A stretch of DNA of 35,847 nt from an archaeon (lineage in GTDB: Archaea > Nanobdellota > Nanobdellia > SCGC-AAA011-G17 > GW2011-AR17), in assembly GCA_018653605.1 (NCBI GenBank), contig JABHYY010000002.1, positions 1-35,847 on the forward strand, given 5' to 3'. Below are positions 7,893 to 14,215 of this stretch, piece by piece. The notes beneath the pieces were generated by a model that was not told where the DNA came from, searched no databases, and saw only the letters and a program-made list of their open reading frames with translations. The position numbers were made by a program, and so were the translations under genes. Position 1 is the first letter of the stretch; each line of letters starts with the position of its first letter.

Positions 7893-9014
7893 TATTGTTG
7901 GGCATATATCTACCAAACCCATTTTAGTTTCAGTTTTCTTGATTGGGTTTGATGATTTTATTAAGAAGAAAGCATCTAACTTGTCTGTTGGTAAGTAACC
8001 ATGCATTGCTTTTGGTATGTTTTTACCATCCAAATCATTTGGTGAAATGTTAACTCCAGGGTTTGCTACAAATAAAATGTCTCCTGTGTAGTCTCTGTTG
8101 TATGTTAATGGAATGTTTTTCATTGTTTCTTTTGTGAAAACTTTTCCTTTGTTTGTTTTAATCTTATTTAATGTGCCTTTGATATCTTTTGTCCATATTC
8201 TTATACAGGTTGAATCTGAAAATGAGTATTCTTTGTCTAGAAGCTTTGTAATGTCAAGGGTGTCTGTGATTGGTACCATGCCATGATCTGATGCAATTAT
8301 AAAATTGTAATTATATTTTTTTAGTTCATTGTAAATGTTTTTTATGTTGTTGTCAATCTGTTTAAGATGTTGTATAACTTTTGGATGGTTTACTCCTAAA
8401 GCGTGCATTTTGCTATCTAATTCTACTGTGTGTGCGAAAACAAATTGGTTATTTTTTATATTTTTTATTATGAAGTTGCTTATTGCTTTGTCTGATCTGT
8501 AAAAAGGGTTTAAGCCTTTTGTTTTGTTTGTTGTTTTTAGTGGCCATTCATATGCTGTGTATTGAATGTTTTTTTCTCTTAGGATGTCAAACAATGTTTT
8601 TATTTTTGCTGGGTATTGGTCAATGAAAGCTCTTTGTGCCATTGGTGCGAATTGAAGTGCTTTTTCTATGTCCATTCCTAACAGTTTAACAAATCTTGTT
8701 TCTCCTCTGAAATAAGCTAATAATGCGCTGGAATATGTTATTAATTCTCTAAATTTGTTTGATTTTATTTTTTTAATTATTGGTGCAAAAGGTTTTAGCC
8801 ACTTGAAGTGTGATTTTTCTGGGTTTCTGTAGAACCAAGCCCACATGTCTAGGTCTTTTTGGTGTTGTGATGCAAATATTGAAAATTCAAACTGGTGCAA
8901 TGGTTCAACTTGTATGTTTGATGTTACTGATCTCTTTGATAAGTTGTTTAGAAATGGCATGTGTTCTGTGTAATGGAAACACATTGCATCAATGTATAAG
9001 AATACTGTTTTCAT
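7824..9014 (-). CDS. Alkaline-phosphatase-superfamily phosphodiesterase/phosphatase
   Basis: A 396-residue predicted metal-dependent hydrolase of the type I phosphodiesterase/nucleotide pyrophosphatase kind. Metal ligands fit the fold in order: D9 in VFLYIDA, D200 and H204 in HTVELDSKMHA, D243-H244 in IIASDHGM, and H338 in AMHGYLP. The nucleophile Ser/Thr is not obvious; a Ser in HQFEFSIFAS is the best candidate. I start it at the ATG at 9014, which overlaps the TGA of the upstream epimerase (ATGA), rather than an in-frame ATG at 9038 inside that gene. It is the last gene of a three-gene operon with the nucleotidyltransferase and epimerase. Substrate unknown; a phospho-sugar or phospholipid head group would fit. 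The final ~22 codons lie in the 78-bp repeat. Confidence 0.85.
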   Translation of the reverse strand: MKTVFLYIDAMCFHYTEHMPFLNNLSKRSVTSNIQVEPLHQFEFSIFASQHQKDLDMWAWFYRNPEKSHFKWLKPFAPIIKKIKSNKFRELITYSSALLAYFRGETRFVKLLGMDIEKALQFAPMAQRAFIDQYPAKIKTLFDILREKNIQYTAYEWPLKTTNKTKGLNPFYRSDKAISNFIIKNIKNNQFVFAHTVELDSKMHALGVNHPKVIQHLKQIDNNIKNIYNELKKYNYNFIIASDHGMVPITDTLDITKLLDKEYSFSDSTCIRIWTKDIKGTLNKIKTNKGKVFTKETMKNIPLTYNRDYTGDILFVANPGVNISPNDLDGKNIPKAMHGYLPTDKLDAFFLIKSSNPIKKTETKMGLVDICPTILNSLNIKQPKEWKGKSIIQIHK

Positions 9015-9985
9015 AGGAGTTTCTGTTTTTTGTACCATTTTACTGTTTGTTCTACTCCTTGTTCTAAAGTTATAAAGTTTTTGTAGCCTAGGTCTTTTAC
9101 CTTGGAAATGTCCATTATGTTATCATTTGTCATCCATAAAGCTGTTCCTGAATTAAATGGTGGGTGGATGTTTATTATTTTTGAGATTATTTCTGAAATT
9201 TTTCCTATGAATCTTACTAGAAATACTGGTGGTGATATTGGAAATAGTTTTTTGTTTTCTTTTTCTGCTATTAATGTGAACACTTCTTTAGTTGTGTATG
9301 TTTTTGCATCTGAAATGTTGTAGCATTCTTTGTTTTTGCCTTTTTTGTCAACTAAAAGTATTCCTTTTACTAAATTTTTAACATAAGTGAATTCCATCTT
9401 TGCTTTTCCTTTTTTTAATAGTGGGAAGAAACCACTGTTAATACCTCTGAATAAAGTTAAAAATTGAAAGTCTCTTGGGCCATAAATCATTGGTGGTCTT
9501 ACAACCACAATGTTGTTTGATAGTTTTAGTGCTAACTCTTCACCTTGCTTTTTGCTTTCACCATATTCACTTACAGGCAACTTTGGTGAATCTTCTGTTA
9601 ATGGTGTTCTATCACGAGAATATCCAAAAACTGACATTGAGGAAACATGTATTAGTTTAGCTTTCCCTATTGCTTTGATTAGGTTTTCAGTGCCTTTTAC
9701 ATTCACATCATAGTAAACATGTTTTGGAACATTCATTGGTCTTGCAATTGCTGCCAAATGAAACACTTTGTTTACACCTTTTGTTGCTTTTTTTAGGCTG
9801 TCAAGGTCTAACAAGTCACCATATACTATCTCTGCACCTAGTCTTCTTAAAATTATTTCTCTTTTCTTTGATTGTTTTAGAATTGGATCTTTTTTTAGAA
9901 CTAAACATCTAACTTTTTCAGTTTTTACTAGTTCTTCAACTAAGTGTGAGCCTATGAATCCTGTTGCTCCTGTGACTAGTATCAT
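9011..9985 (-). CDS. NAD-dependent epimerase/dehydratase (extended SDR)
   Basis: A 324-residue extended short-chain dehydrogenase. The NAD-binding glycine motif TGATGFIGSHL is at residues 5-15, a GDLLD acidic strand follows near 56-60, and the catalytic set is visible: Ser in HVSSMSVFG (about 115-118), and Y141-x3-K145 in EYGESKK. PPMIYGPRD and the TYVKNLVKGILL segment are typical of sugar-nucleotide epimerases/dehydratases of this group. It probably modifies a nucleotide-linked sugar or similar substrate for surface glycan synthesis. It overlaps the upstream nucleotidyltransferase by 4 bases and the downstream phosphatase by 4 bases (ATGA at both joints), so the three are translationally coupled. 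The exact substrate cannot be told. Confidence 0.92.
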   Translation of the reverse strand: MILVTGATGFIGSHLVEELVKTEKVRCLVLKKDPILKQSKKREIILRRLGAEIVYGDLLDLDSLKKATKGVNKVFHLAAIARPMNVPKHVYYDVNVKGTENLIKAIGKAKLIHVSSMSVFGYSRDRTPLTEDSPKLPVSEYGESKKQGEELALKLSNNIVVVRPPMIYGPRDFQFLTLFRGINSGFFPLLKKGKAKMEFTYVKNLVKGILLVDKKGKNKECYNISDAKTYTTKEVFTLIAEKENKKLFPISPPVFLVRFIGKISEIISKIINIHPPFNSGTALWMTNDNIMDISKVKDLGYKNFITLEQGVEQTVKWYKKQKLL

Positions 9986-11127
9986 ATTAACCTCTGTAAG
10001 TAGTAGTATCCATATAAATCAAGAACTCTTTGCTTTAAAGGTTGTGTTTTTGAGCTTACTTTTTTTAGATATTTTTCTGCAAGTTCTTTTTCTCCATAAA
10101 GGTATAAGAATAATGGAATTGCAACTTTTAGTCCAACATCTCTCCAGTCTAAAAGAGGTTTAATTATTTTTTCTCCTTTTCTCCAACAGTTTAGTGTGTA
10201 TTTAATGTTTAGGTAGTATTGTGCTAGGAACATTGATTTGTGTGGAATGTATGGTGTGAAGTATGTTAGTGGTAGTTTGTTGTACACTGCATCTGCAATT
10301 GTTTCCCAATTGTCATCTTTTAGGTTGAGATGTTTTTTTAGAATGTATTTGAATGCGTAGGCTACCCATTGTTGTGCTGTTTCTAATTCTTTGTCTATAT
10401 TTTTTATATTGAAATCAGGATTGTTTCTGAACTCTGTTGCCCAGTCAATTTTATCTTTTAGTTCTTGTGGGAAGGAATGTTTTTTTATTCTGTTGTTTCT
10501 TTCAGTGTAAGTGCCTGCAAAGTCATTCTTGAACATTAGTAAAGCTGAACAAAGGTCTGTGTATGCTTTTACTGTGTAGATTAGTTTTATTTCATGGTTT
10601 TTTTGTCCTTTTGCCATTAAAATGTGGTCCATTTTGTTGAAAAGGATTCTTATTCCATCTGAAACTTCTACTTTTACATTTGGTATTAAGTATCTTACAT
10701 CTTCACCATAGATTATTTGGCTACCATTTTTTAGTTCGTAAGTTCTTTGTGTTGGAAGTAGTTTTTTTATTTTGTTGTAGTTTAGGTTTCTTAGGTCAAC
10801 ATGAAAAAAGTCATCTCTGTTGTACTCTTTTCCTGCGTGTTCTACAAAGTCTAGTCCACCTTTGTTTATTGCTTGTGCACATTTGTCTGCAACTTTGTCT
10901 AAAAAATCATCATCTAGATTTGTTTTTGTAACAACATACATGTCATAGTCATTCATTGGTGTGATCTTGTTGTTTTTTACTTCTACAATACCTTCACCTT
11001 TGCCAAAACCACCGAATAGAATTATTGAAATAGGGTTGATTTCTTTTACTATGATTGGAATAACTTTGTCAAGATCTTGCTGAACCTTTTGGTTTGCTTC
11101 TTTAGAGTGTTTTGTGTATGTTGACAT
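9982..11127 (-). CDS. Pol-beta-superfamily nucleotidyltransferase domain protein
   Basis: A 381-residue protein whose N-terminal third is a nucleotidyltransferase fold: IILFGGFGKGEG (about residues 34-45) gives the GG helix-turn, MNDYDMYVV the D-x-D metal pair, and FFHVDLRNL the third acidic strand. The spacing between GG and DxD is longer than in small MNT antitoxins. The C-terminal two thirds are helical (KAYTDLCSALLMF, TAQQWVAYAFKYIL) and may bind the substrate. It is the first gene of the operon with the epimerase and phosphatase, which favours a role in activating or tagging a surface-glycan or lipid precursor over a toxin-antitoxin role. Its TATA box is 26 bases upstream, so it should be leaderless. 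Confidence 0.83.
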   Translation of the reverse strand: MSTYTKHSKEANQKVQQDLDKVIPIIVKEINPISIILFGGFGKGEGIVEVKNNKITPMNDYDMYVVTKTNLDDDFLDKVADKCAQAINKGGLDFVEHAGKEYNRDDFFHVDLRNLNYNKIKKLLPTQRTYELKNGSQIIYGEDVRYLIPNVKVEVSDGIRILFNKMDHILMAKGQKNHEIKLIYTVKAYTDLCSALLMFKNDFAGTYTERNNRIKKHSFPQELKDKIDWATEFRNNPDFNIKNIDKELETAQQWVAYAFKYILKKHLNLKDDNWETIADAVYNKLPLTYFTPYIPHKSMFLAQYYLNIKYTLNCWRKGEKIIKPLLDWRDVGLKVAIPLFLYLYGEKELAEKYLKKVSSKTQPLKQRVLDLYGYYYLQRLI

Positions 11128-11147
11128 TAAGAGTTGGATTTTTGGAG

Positions 11148-11163
11148 GGTTTATAAGTTTTAT
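11148..11163 (-). promoter_or_regulatory. Promoter of the nucleotidyltransferase operon
   Basis: Minus-strand core AAAACTTATAAACC, TATA centred 26 bases before the ATG at 11127. The 16-bp block GGTTTATAAGTTTTAT (plus strand) occurs identically at 11799-11814, in front of the small paralogous pair. Confidence 0.65.
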
Positions 11164-11426
11164 TAAAGAATCGACTCTAGTTTTGCATCGCTTCTAAGAA
11201 TTACATGTTCTCTATCTAATTCTTCCATAGTTCCTTGTGCATCAGTTTTCCAAAAATATTTGTTTGTTTCTCTTATTCTGATGTATGCATTTGGTGGGAA
11301 ATTAGGATTTCTTCCTGGGACAGGGCTTATTGTTTCTTTTTTGTCACATTCTGGTGCGTCACACCACCATGCTTGGCCATCTACGCCTCGGCTTTCAAAA
11401 CTGATGTATTTGTGTTGGCATGTCAT
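11163..11426 (-). CDS. Small Cys/His protein, paralogue of the upstream gene
   Basis: An 87-residue protein, function unknown. It opens MTCQHKYISFESRG, then AWWCDAPECDKKE, so a C-x-H pair and a C-x4-C pair could bind zinc. The preceding gene product has the same arrangement (GCAHGYVSFSMQRS ... YRCDLCGRTE), so the two are diverged duplicates. Only one base separates its ATG from the stop of that gene, so they are co-transcribed and probably coupled. The remainder (PPNAYIRIRETNKYFWKTDA) looks like a short beta sheet. The 3' end touches the promoter of the next operon. Confidence 0.75.
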   Translation of the reverse strand: MTCQHKYISFESRGVDGQAWWCDAPECDKKETISPVPGRNPNFPPNAYIRIRETNKYFWKTDAQGTMEELDREHVILRSDAKLESIL

Positions 11427-11427
11427 T

Positions 11428-11778
11428 TTATTGTGAAGCCTCTCTGAATACTGCTGCTTTGTTTGTCCACCTTTCTAAGTTAGTTGGTACCATTCTTTTA
11501 GAGCTATAACCTAAGTGATTTTCTATAACTTCTGTTTCAATTTTTCCTCTTCCATTTGCTCTGTGGATGTAATTTTGTCCATCTATTGAAACCATTGCAA
11601 ATCTTGGAAATGTCATTGTTATTGCTCCTTCTATAGATCTTGTTTCTGTTCTTCCACATAAATCACACCTGTACATTTGTTCTTCTTGTTGTTCTTCAAA
11701 AACACTTCTTTGCATTGAGAAAGATACATATCCATGTGCGCATCCTGGGTTTCCTTCATTTACTATTTCTTGTGTCAT
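11428..11778 (-). CDS. Small zinc-ribbon-like protein
   Basis: A 116-residue protein, function unknown. GCAHGYVSFSMQRS near residues 11-24 and MYRCDLCGRTETRS at about 35-48 supply C-x-H and C-x2-C pairs, as in a small zinc ribbon. The rest is mixed strand with FPRFAMVSIDGQNYIHR. It heads a two-gene transcript with its paralogue at 11163-11426. Its promoter TATA lies 26 bases before the ATG, so it should be leaderless. Nothing ties it to the glycan genes beyond location. Confidence 0.77.
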   Translation of the reverse strand: MTQEIVNEGNPGCAHGYVSFSMQRSVFEEQQEEQMYRCDLCGRTETRSIEGAITMTFPRFAMVSIDGQNYIHRANGRGKIETEVIENHLGYSSKRMVPTNLERWTNKAAVFREASQ

Positions 11779-11798
11779 ATTTGTTCTTTTTTCCTTTT

Positions 11799-11814
11799 GG
11801 TTTATAAGTTTTAT
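11799..11814 (-). promoter_or_regulatory. Promoter of the small paralogous pair
   Basis: Carries the same 16-bp block as 11148-11163, with TATA centred 26 bases before the ATG at 11778. The identity extends past the TATA core, so it may mark shared regulation or a duplicated promoter. Confidence 0.65.
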
Positions 11815-11824
11815 GTGGGTAAGA

Positions 11825-11833
11825 TTTAAATAT
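11825..11833 (+). promoter_or_regulatory. TATA box for the 11855 gene
   Basis: TTTAAATAT centred 26 bases before ATG 11855. The distance argues that 11855, not the upstream in-frame ATG at 11813, is the real start, because 11813 would lie upstream of the promoter. Confidence 0.55.
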
Positions 11834-11854
11834 TGGGAGTTTATTTTTTTGTTT

Positions 11855-12148
11855 ATGCAAAAAGATGTATCTGTATTTGAATATCATTATCCTGGTTTGG
11901 GTTGGTGTTATGCTCTTCATATTGAAGGGGAGGGTAATGGTAGATTTTATTTTAGAAATATTGGTGCTGTAGGTTTAGCAGGAAATGTTAGAGTTCTATG
12001 TGAAGGACATTCTGCAAATTTTTTAAATAGGGCTCCAATTGGATCAGAATTTAAGAGATTAGATGATAAATTCTTTGAAGAGGTGAGGGGATGTTATATG
12101 AGAGTTACTCCTGTTGGTCCTATTGCTTCTCTTCAGTTTGAAAATTAG
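11855..12148 (+). CDS. Small hypothetical protein
   Basis: A 97-residue protein with no family I recognise. It begins MQKDVSVFEYHYPGLGW; the body is rich in strands and glycine (IEGEGNGRFYFRNIG, AVGLAGNVRVLCEGHS) and ends ASLQFEN, suggesting a compact beta domain. There is no signal peptide or membrane span. The ATG at 11855 is chosen from its TATA spacing; an in-frame ATG at 11813 would add 14 residues but precedes the TATA box. It is divergent from the zinc-ribbon pair and its stop overlaps the convergent flippase-like gene by 4 bases. Confidence 0.72.
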   Translation: MQKDVSVFEYHYPGLGWCYALHIEGEGNGRFYFRNIGAVGLAGNVRVLCEGHSANFLNRAPIGSEFKRLDDKFFEEVRGCYMRVTPVGPIASLQFEN

Positions 12149-13071
12149 AATTTTTTCTTTAAAGATATTAGAAAACCTATTAGTGCTGGTATCATGCCAC
12201 CAATTATCATGGACAGCAATGACAAAGCTATTATTTTATCTGCTGGCACACCAAAAGTTCCAAGTATTGCAACCAAAGTTACTTCTCTTACACCTAAACC
12301 TGATGGTGAGATTGGAAGCAAACTGAACAGTGTTGTGATTGGGAATAGTAATAGGAAGTAATGGTAAGGTAAATCTATGTTTAGTGATAAAGCTACAAAG
12401 AATGCTATTGTATATATTAGTAGCCAACTTATTATTGTTACAATGAATGGTAGGATTAGTTTTCTTCTTTGTGGGAATTCTGAGTAGAACTCTTCAAAGT
12501 AATGTTTTGCCTTCTTCTTGTATTTTTTTGGTAGTAAGTGGCAGTATATTTTTTTTAGGATTTTTGTTATTATACTTTCCTTTAGGAAGATTAGTGAAAA
12601 CATTCCAAATCCTGCAATTACTATTACTACAATGTACATCCAACCTGTGAAGAATTTCATAAAGAATAGTACTCCTAGGAATGCTAAGCCCATTATTGCT
12701 GCTAAGTCTAGGATTCTTTCAATGATTGTGTTTGAACTAGATTTGACTAATGATTTTCCTGTTAATTCTTTTAGGTATTTTGCTCTGATTATTGATCCTG
12801 CTCTTGCAGGTGTTATAAAACCATAAAAAACACTGATCATTTGTATTTTGAATATTGTTGGGAATGGTAAGTTGTAACCTTGCACTTTTAGAATCATGTT
12901 CCATTTGTAAGTTTGTACAAAAATTACTACTAATACTATTAGTATTGCTGGGATTAAATAAATAGGATGGTCTAGTTTGAATGCATTGATGATGTCTGTT
13001 AAACCTATCTTATATATTAGGTAGGCTAGGATTAGAACACCAATCAATGGTAAGTATTTAGTTATCTTCAT
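12145..13071 (-). CDS. Flippase-like integral membrane protein (LPG synthase TM family)
   Basis: A 308-residue protein with about eight membrane spans. It fits the UPF0104/lysylphosphatidylglycerol-synthase transmembrane family: the conserved FYGFITPARAGSIIRAKYL (residues about 82-100), then SNTIIERILDLAAIMGLA, and the C-terminal LPISPSGLGVREVTLVAI signature are all present. In archaea such domains occur with glycosyltransferases handling dolichyl-phosphate-linked sugars. A role in moving or handling a lipid-linked sugar fits the nearby aglB and dolichyl-phosphate-glucose-type synthase, but this is inference. A TATA-like TTTATATT block sits 28 bases upstream of the ATG. That region is shared with the divergent Fic gene. 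Confidence 0.88.
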   Translation of the reverse strand: MKITKYLPLIGVLILAYLIYKIGLTDIINAFKLDHPIYLIPAILIVLVVIFVQTYKWNMILKVQGYNLPFPTIFKIQMISVFYGFITPARAGSIIRAKYLKELTGKSLVKSSSNTIIERILDLAAIMGLAFLGVLFFMKFFTGWMYIVVIVIAGFGMFSLIFLKESIITKILKKIYCHLLPKKYKKKAKHYFEEFYSEFPQRRKLILPFIVTIISWLLIYTIAFFVALSLNIDLPYHYFLLLFPITTLFSLLPISPSGLGVREVTLVAILGTFGVPADKIIALSLLSMIIGGMIPALIGFLISLKKKF

Positions 13072-13095
13072 CTTTAAAATAAGTATATAGTGTTC

Positions 13096-13103
13096 TTTAT
13101 ATT
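13096..13103 (-). promoter_or_regulatory. TATA box of the flippase-like gene
   Basis: Minus strand AATATAAA centred 28 bases before the ATG at 13071. It lies next to the operator-like TGTAGTGTATA sites of the divergent Fic gene, so regulation of one could touch the other. Confidence 0.45.
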
Positions 13104-13111
13104 CTTTTGTT

Positions 13112-13154
13112 TTTGTAGTGTATAATCGAAAGCTTTAAATAAATGTAGTGTATA
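13112..13154. repeat. 43-bp repeat with paired TGTAGTGTATA sites, upstream copy
   Basis: Two TGTAGTGTATA boxes at 13114-13124 and 13144-13154, 30 bases apart, flank the TATA box (TTTAAATAAA, 13134-13143) of the Fic gene. The block matches 14061-14103 at 38 of 43 positions, with the five mismatches between the boxes. Position around a promoter suggests an operator; copies on both sides of the gene suggest a module boundary. Confidence 0.8.
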
Positions 13155-13163
13155 CTTTTAAAT

Positions 13164-14060
13164 ATGGTGTTTGTAAGAAAAACTAAGGATTATTATGTAT
13201 TAACTCATTCAATTAGAAAGAACAATAAAATTACTCAAAAAACAAAATATTTGGGAAAAGAACTTCCTCCCAAATCTAGAATTGAACAATTGAAAAAAGA
13301 GTTTCTTAAAGAAATTCAAGGTGAAAAATTCAAATATCTAAATAAAGAAGATTTGGAAATGGTTGAAAAAAAGAAAGAAGAATATAATAAAGAAATTAAA
13401 AAATTAAGCAAATTAGAGAAAAAGAAACATTTTGAGGATTTTATGATTAGATATACTTATGATAGTAGTAAACTTTCTGGAGTGGATGTTACTTTGAGAC
13501 AAACATCTCTTATTTTGAAAGATGGTATTATCCCTAAGAATTTTAAGAGTATTAAAACTGTTAAGGAAATTGAAAATCATGAAAAAGGAGTAGTTGCTAT
13601 AACCAAATATAATGGTGTTTTGAATCTAAATTTTATTAAGAAATTACATACAATTCTTTTTTCTGGAGTAGATGATGAAGTTGCTGGAAAATTAAGGAGT
13701 GAACTAAAAAGAAATGTTAAAATAACTGGAACTGTGTATGTTCCTCCTAAATGGAATGATATTGATAAAGAAATAGATCTTTTTTTTAATTGGTATCATA
13801 GTGAGAATAGAAAATTTCATCCTATTGAATTAGCTGCACTTGTTCATCTAAAAATGATATCTTTGCAACCTTTTGTTGATGGAAACAGTAGATTATCAAG
13901 ATTATTAATGAATTGGGTACTTTGGAAGAAAAAATATCCTTTGATTGATATAAAAATAGAGGATTTAGAAAATTATTATGATGCTCTTGATGAATATCAA
14001 ATAGAACATAAGGAAAGGCCTTTTGTTAATTATATTAAGGAAAAATTTCTTGAAATCTGA
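13164..14060 (+). CDS. Fic-domain protein with altered catalytic motif
   Basis: A 298-residue Fic-fold protein. Residues 1-31 form a short module (MVFVRKTKDYYVL...KYLG), followed by a lysine/glutamate-rich coiled coil (about 35-88) and the Fic domain. The flap region reads VKITGTVYVPPKWND (about 185-199). The catalytic loop reads LQPFVDGNSRLSRLL (234-248) where the consensus is HPFxDGNGRxxR, so the catalytic His is Gln235 and the second Gly is Ser242. The inhibitory helix reads SSKLSG (101-106), with Ser105 where S/TxxxE(G/N) has Glu. Normal Fic AMP-transfer therefore seems unlikely unless the site is rebuilt. A TATA box 26 bases upstream implies a leaderless message. Plus-strand A-richness differs from the T-rich neighbours, suggesting transfer. 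43-bp repeats bracket the gene. Confidence 0.88.
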   Translation: MVFVRKTKDYYVLTHSIRKNNKITQKTKYLGKELPPKSRIEQLKKEFLKEIQGEKFKYLNKEDLEMVEKKKEEYNKEIKKLSKLEKKKHFEDFMIRYTYDSSKLSGVDVTLRQTSLILKDGIIPKNFKSIKTVKEIENHEKGVVAITKYNGVLNLNFIKKLHTILFSGVDDEVAGKLRSELKRNVKITGTVYVPPKWNDIDKEIDLFFNWYHSENRKFHPIELAALVHLKMISLQPFVDGNSRLSRLLMNWVLWKKKYPLIDIKIEDLENYYDALDEYQIEHKERPFVNYIKEKFLEI

Positions 14061-14103
14061 TTTGTAGTGTATAATCTAATCTGTTAAATAAATGTAGTGT
14101 ATA
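14061..14103. repeat. 43-bp repeat with paired TGTAGTGTATA sites, downstream copy
   Basis: Starts right after the Fic stop codon. Boxes at 14063-14073 and 14093-14103 keep the same 30-base spacing as the upstream copy. It overlaps the 3' end of the tiny minus-strand ORF at 14084-14215. Confidence 0.8.
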
Positions 14104-14215
14104 AATTATATCTTTTAGCAAAATCATTTACTCTAATACTTTTTTGCTTTTGAATTTTTTTCATTTTTTCAATAAATTCAGGTTTTAATTTAGTTTTTTC
14201 TTTTATATTATTCAT
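14084..14215 (-). CDS. Tiny antitoxin-like protein or remnant
   Basis: A 43-codon minus-strand ORF. Its ATG at 14215 overlaps the TAA of the radical SAM gene (ATGAATAA), so it could be translationally coupled. The peptide contains LKPEFIEKMKKIQKQK and IRVNDFAKRYNL, which resembles, from memory, the C-terminal half of small archaeal RelB-like antitoxins (DUF2683-like). An intact member would have a further N-terminal DNA-binding part, absent here. The last codons fall inside the 43-bp repeat. It could be a functional mini-antitoxin, a decayed remnant left when the Fic region was acquired, or chance coding. Confidence 0.42.
   Translation of the reverse strand: MNNIKEKTKLKPEFIEKMKKIQKQKSIRVNDFAKRYNLYTTFI

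Noticed and set aside
9015-9038. ATG at 9038 as start of the phosphatase-like protein
   Set aside because: ATG 9014 overlaps the upstream stop as ATGA, matching the other joint in the operon, and places the metal-binding Asp at residue 9.
11813-11854. ATG at 11813 as start of the small plus-strand protein
   Set aside because: It lies upstream of the only TATA-like element; ATG 11855 sits 26 bases after that element.
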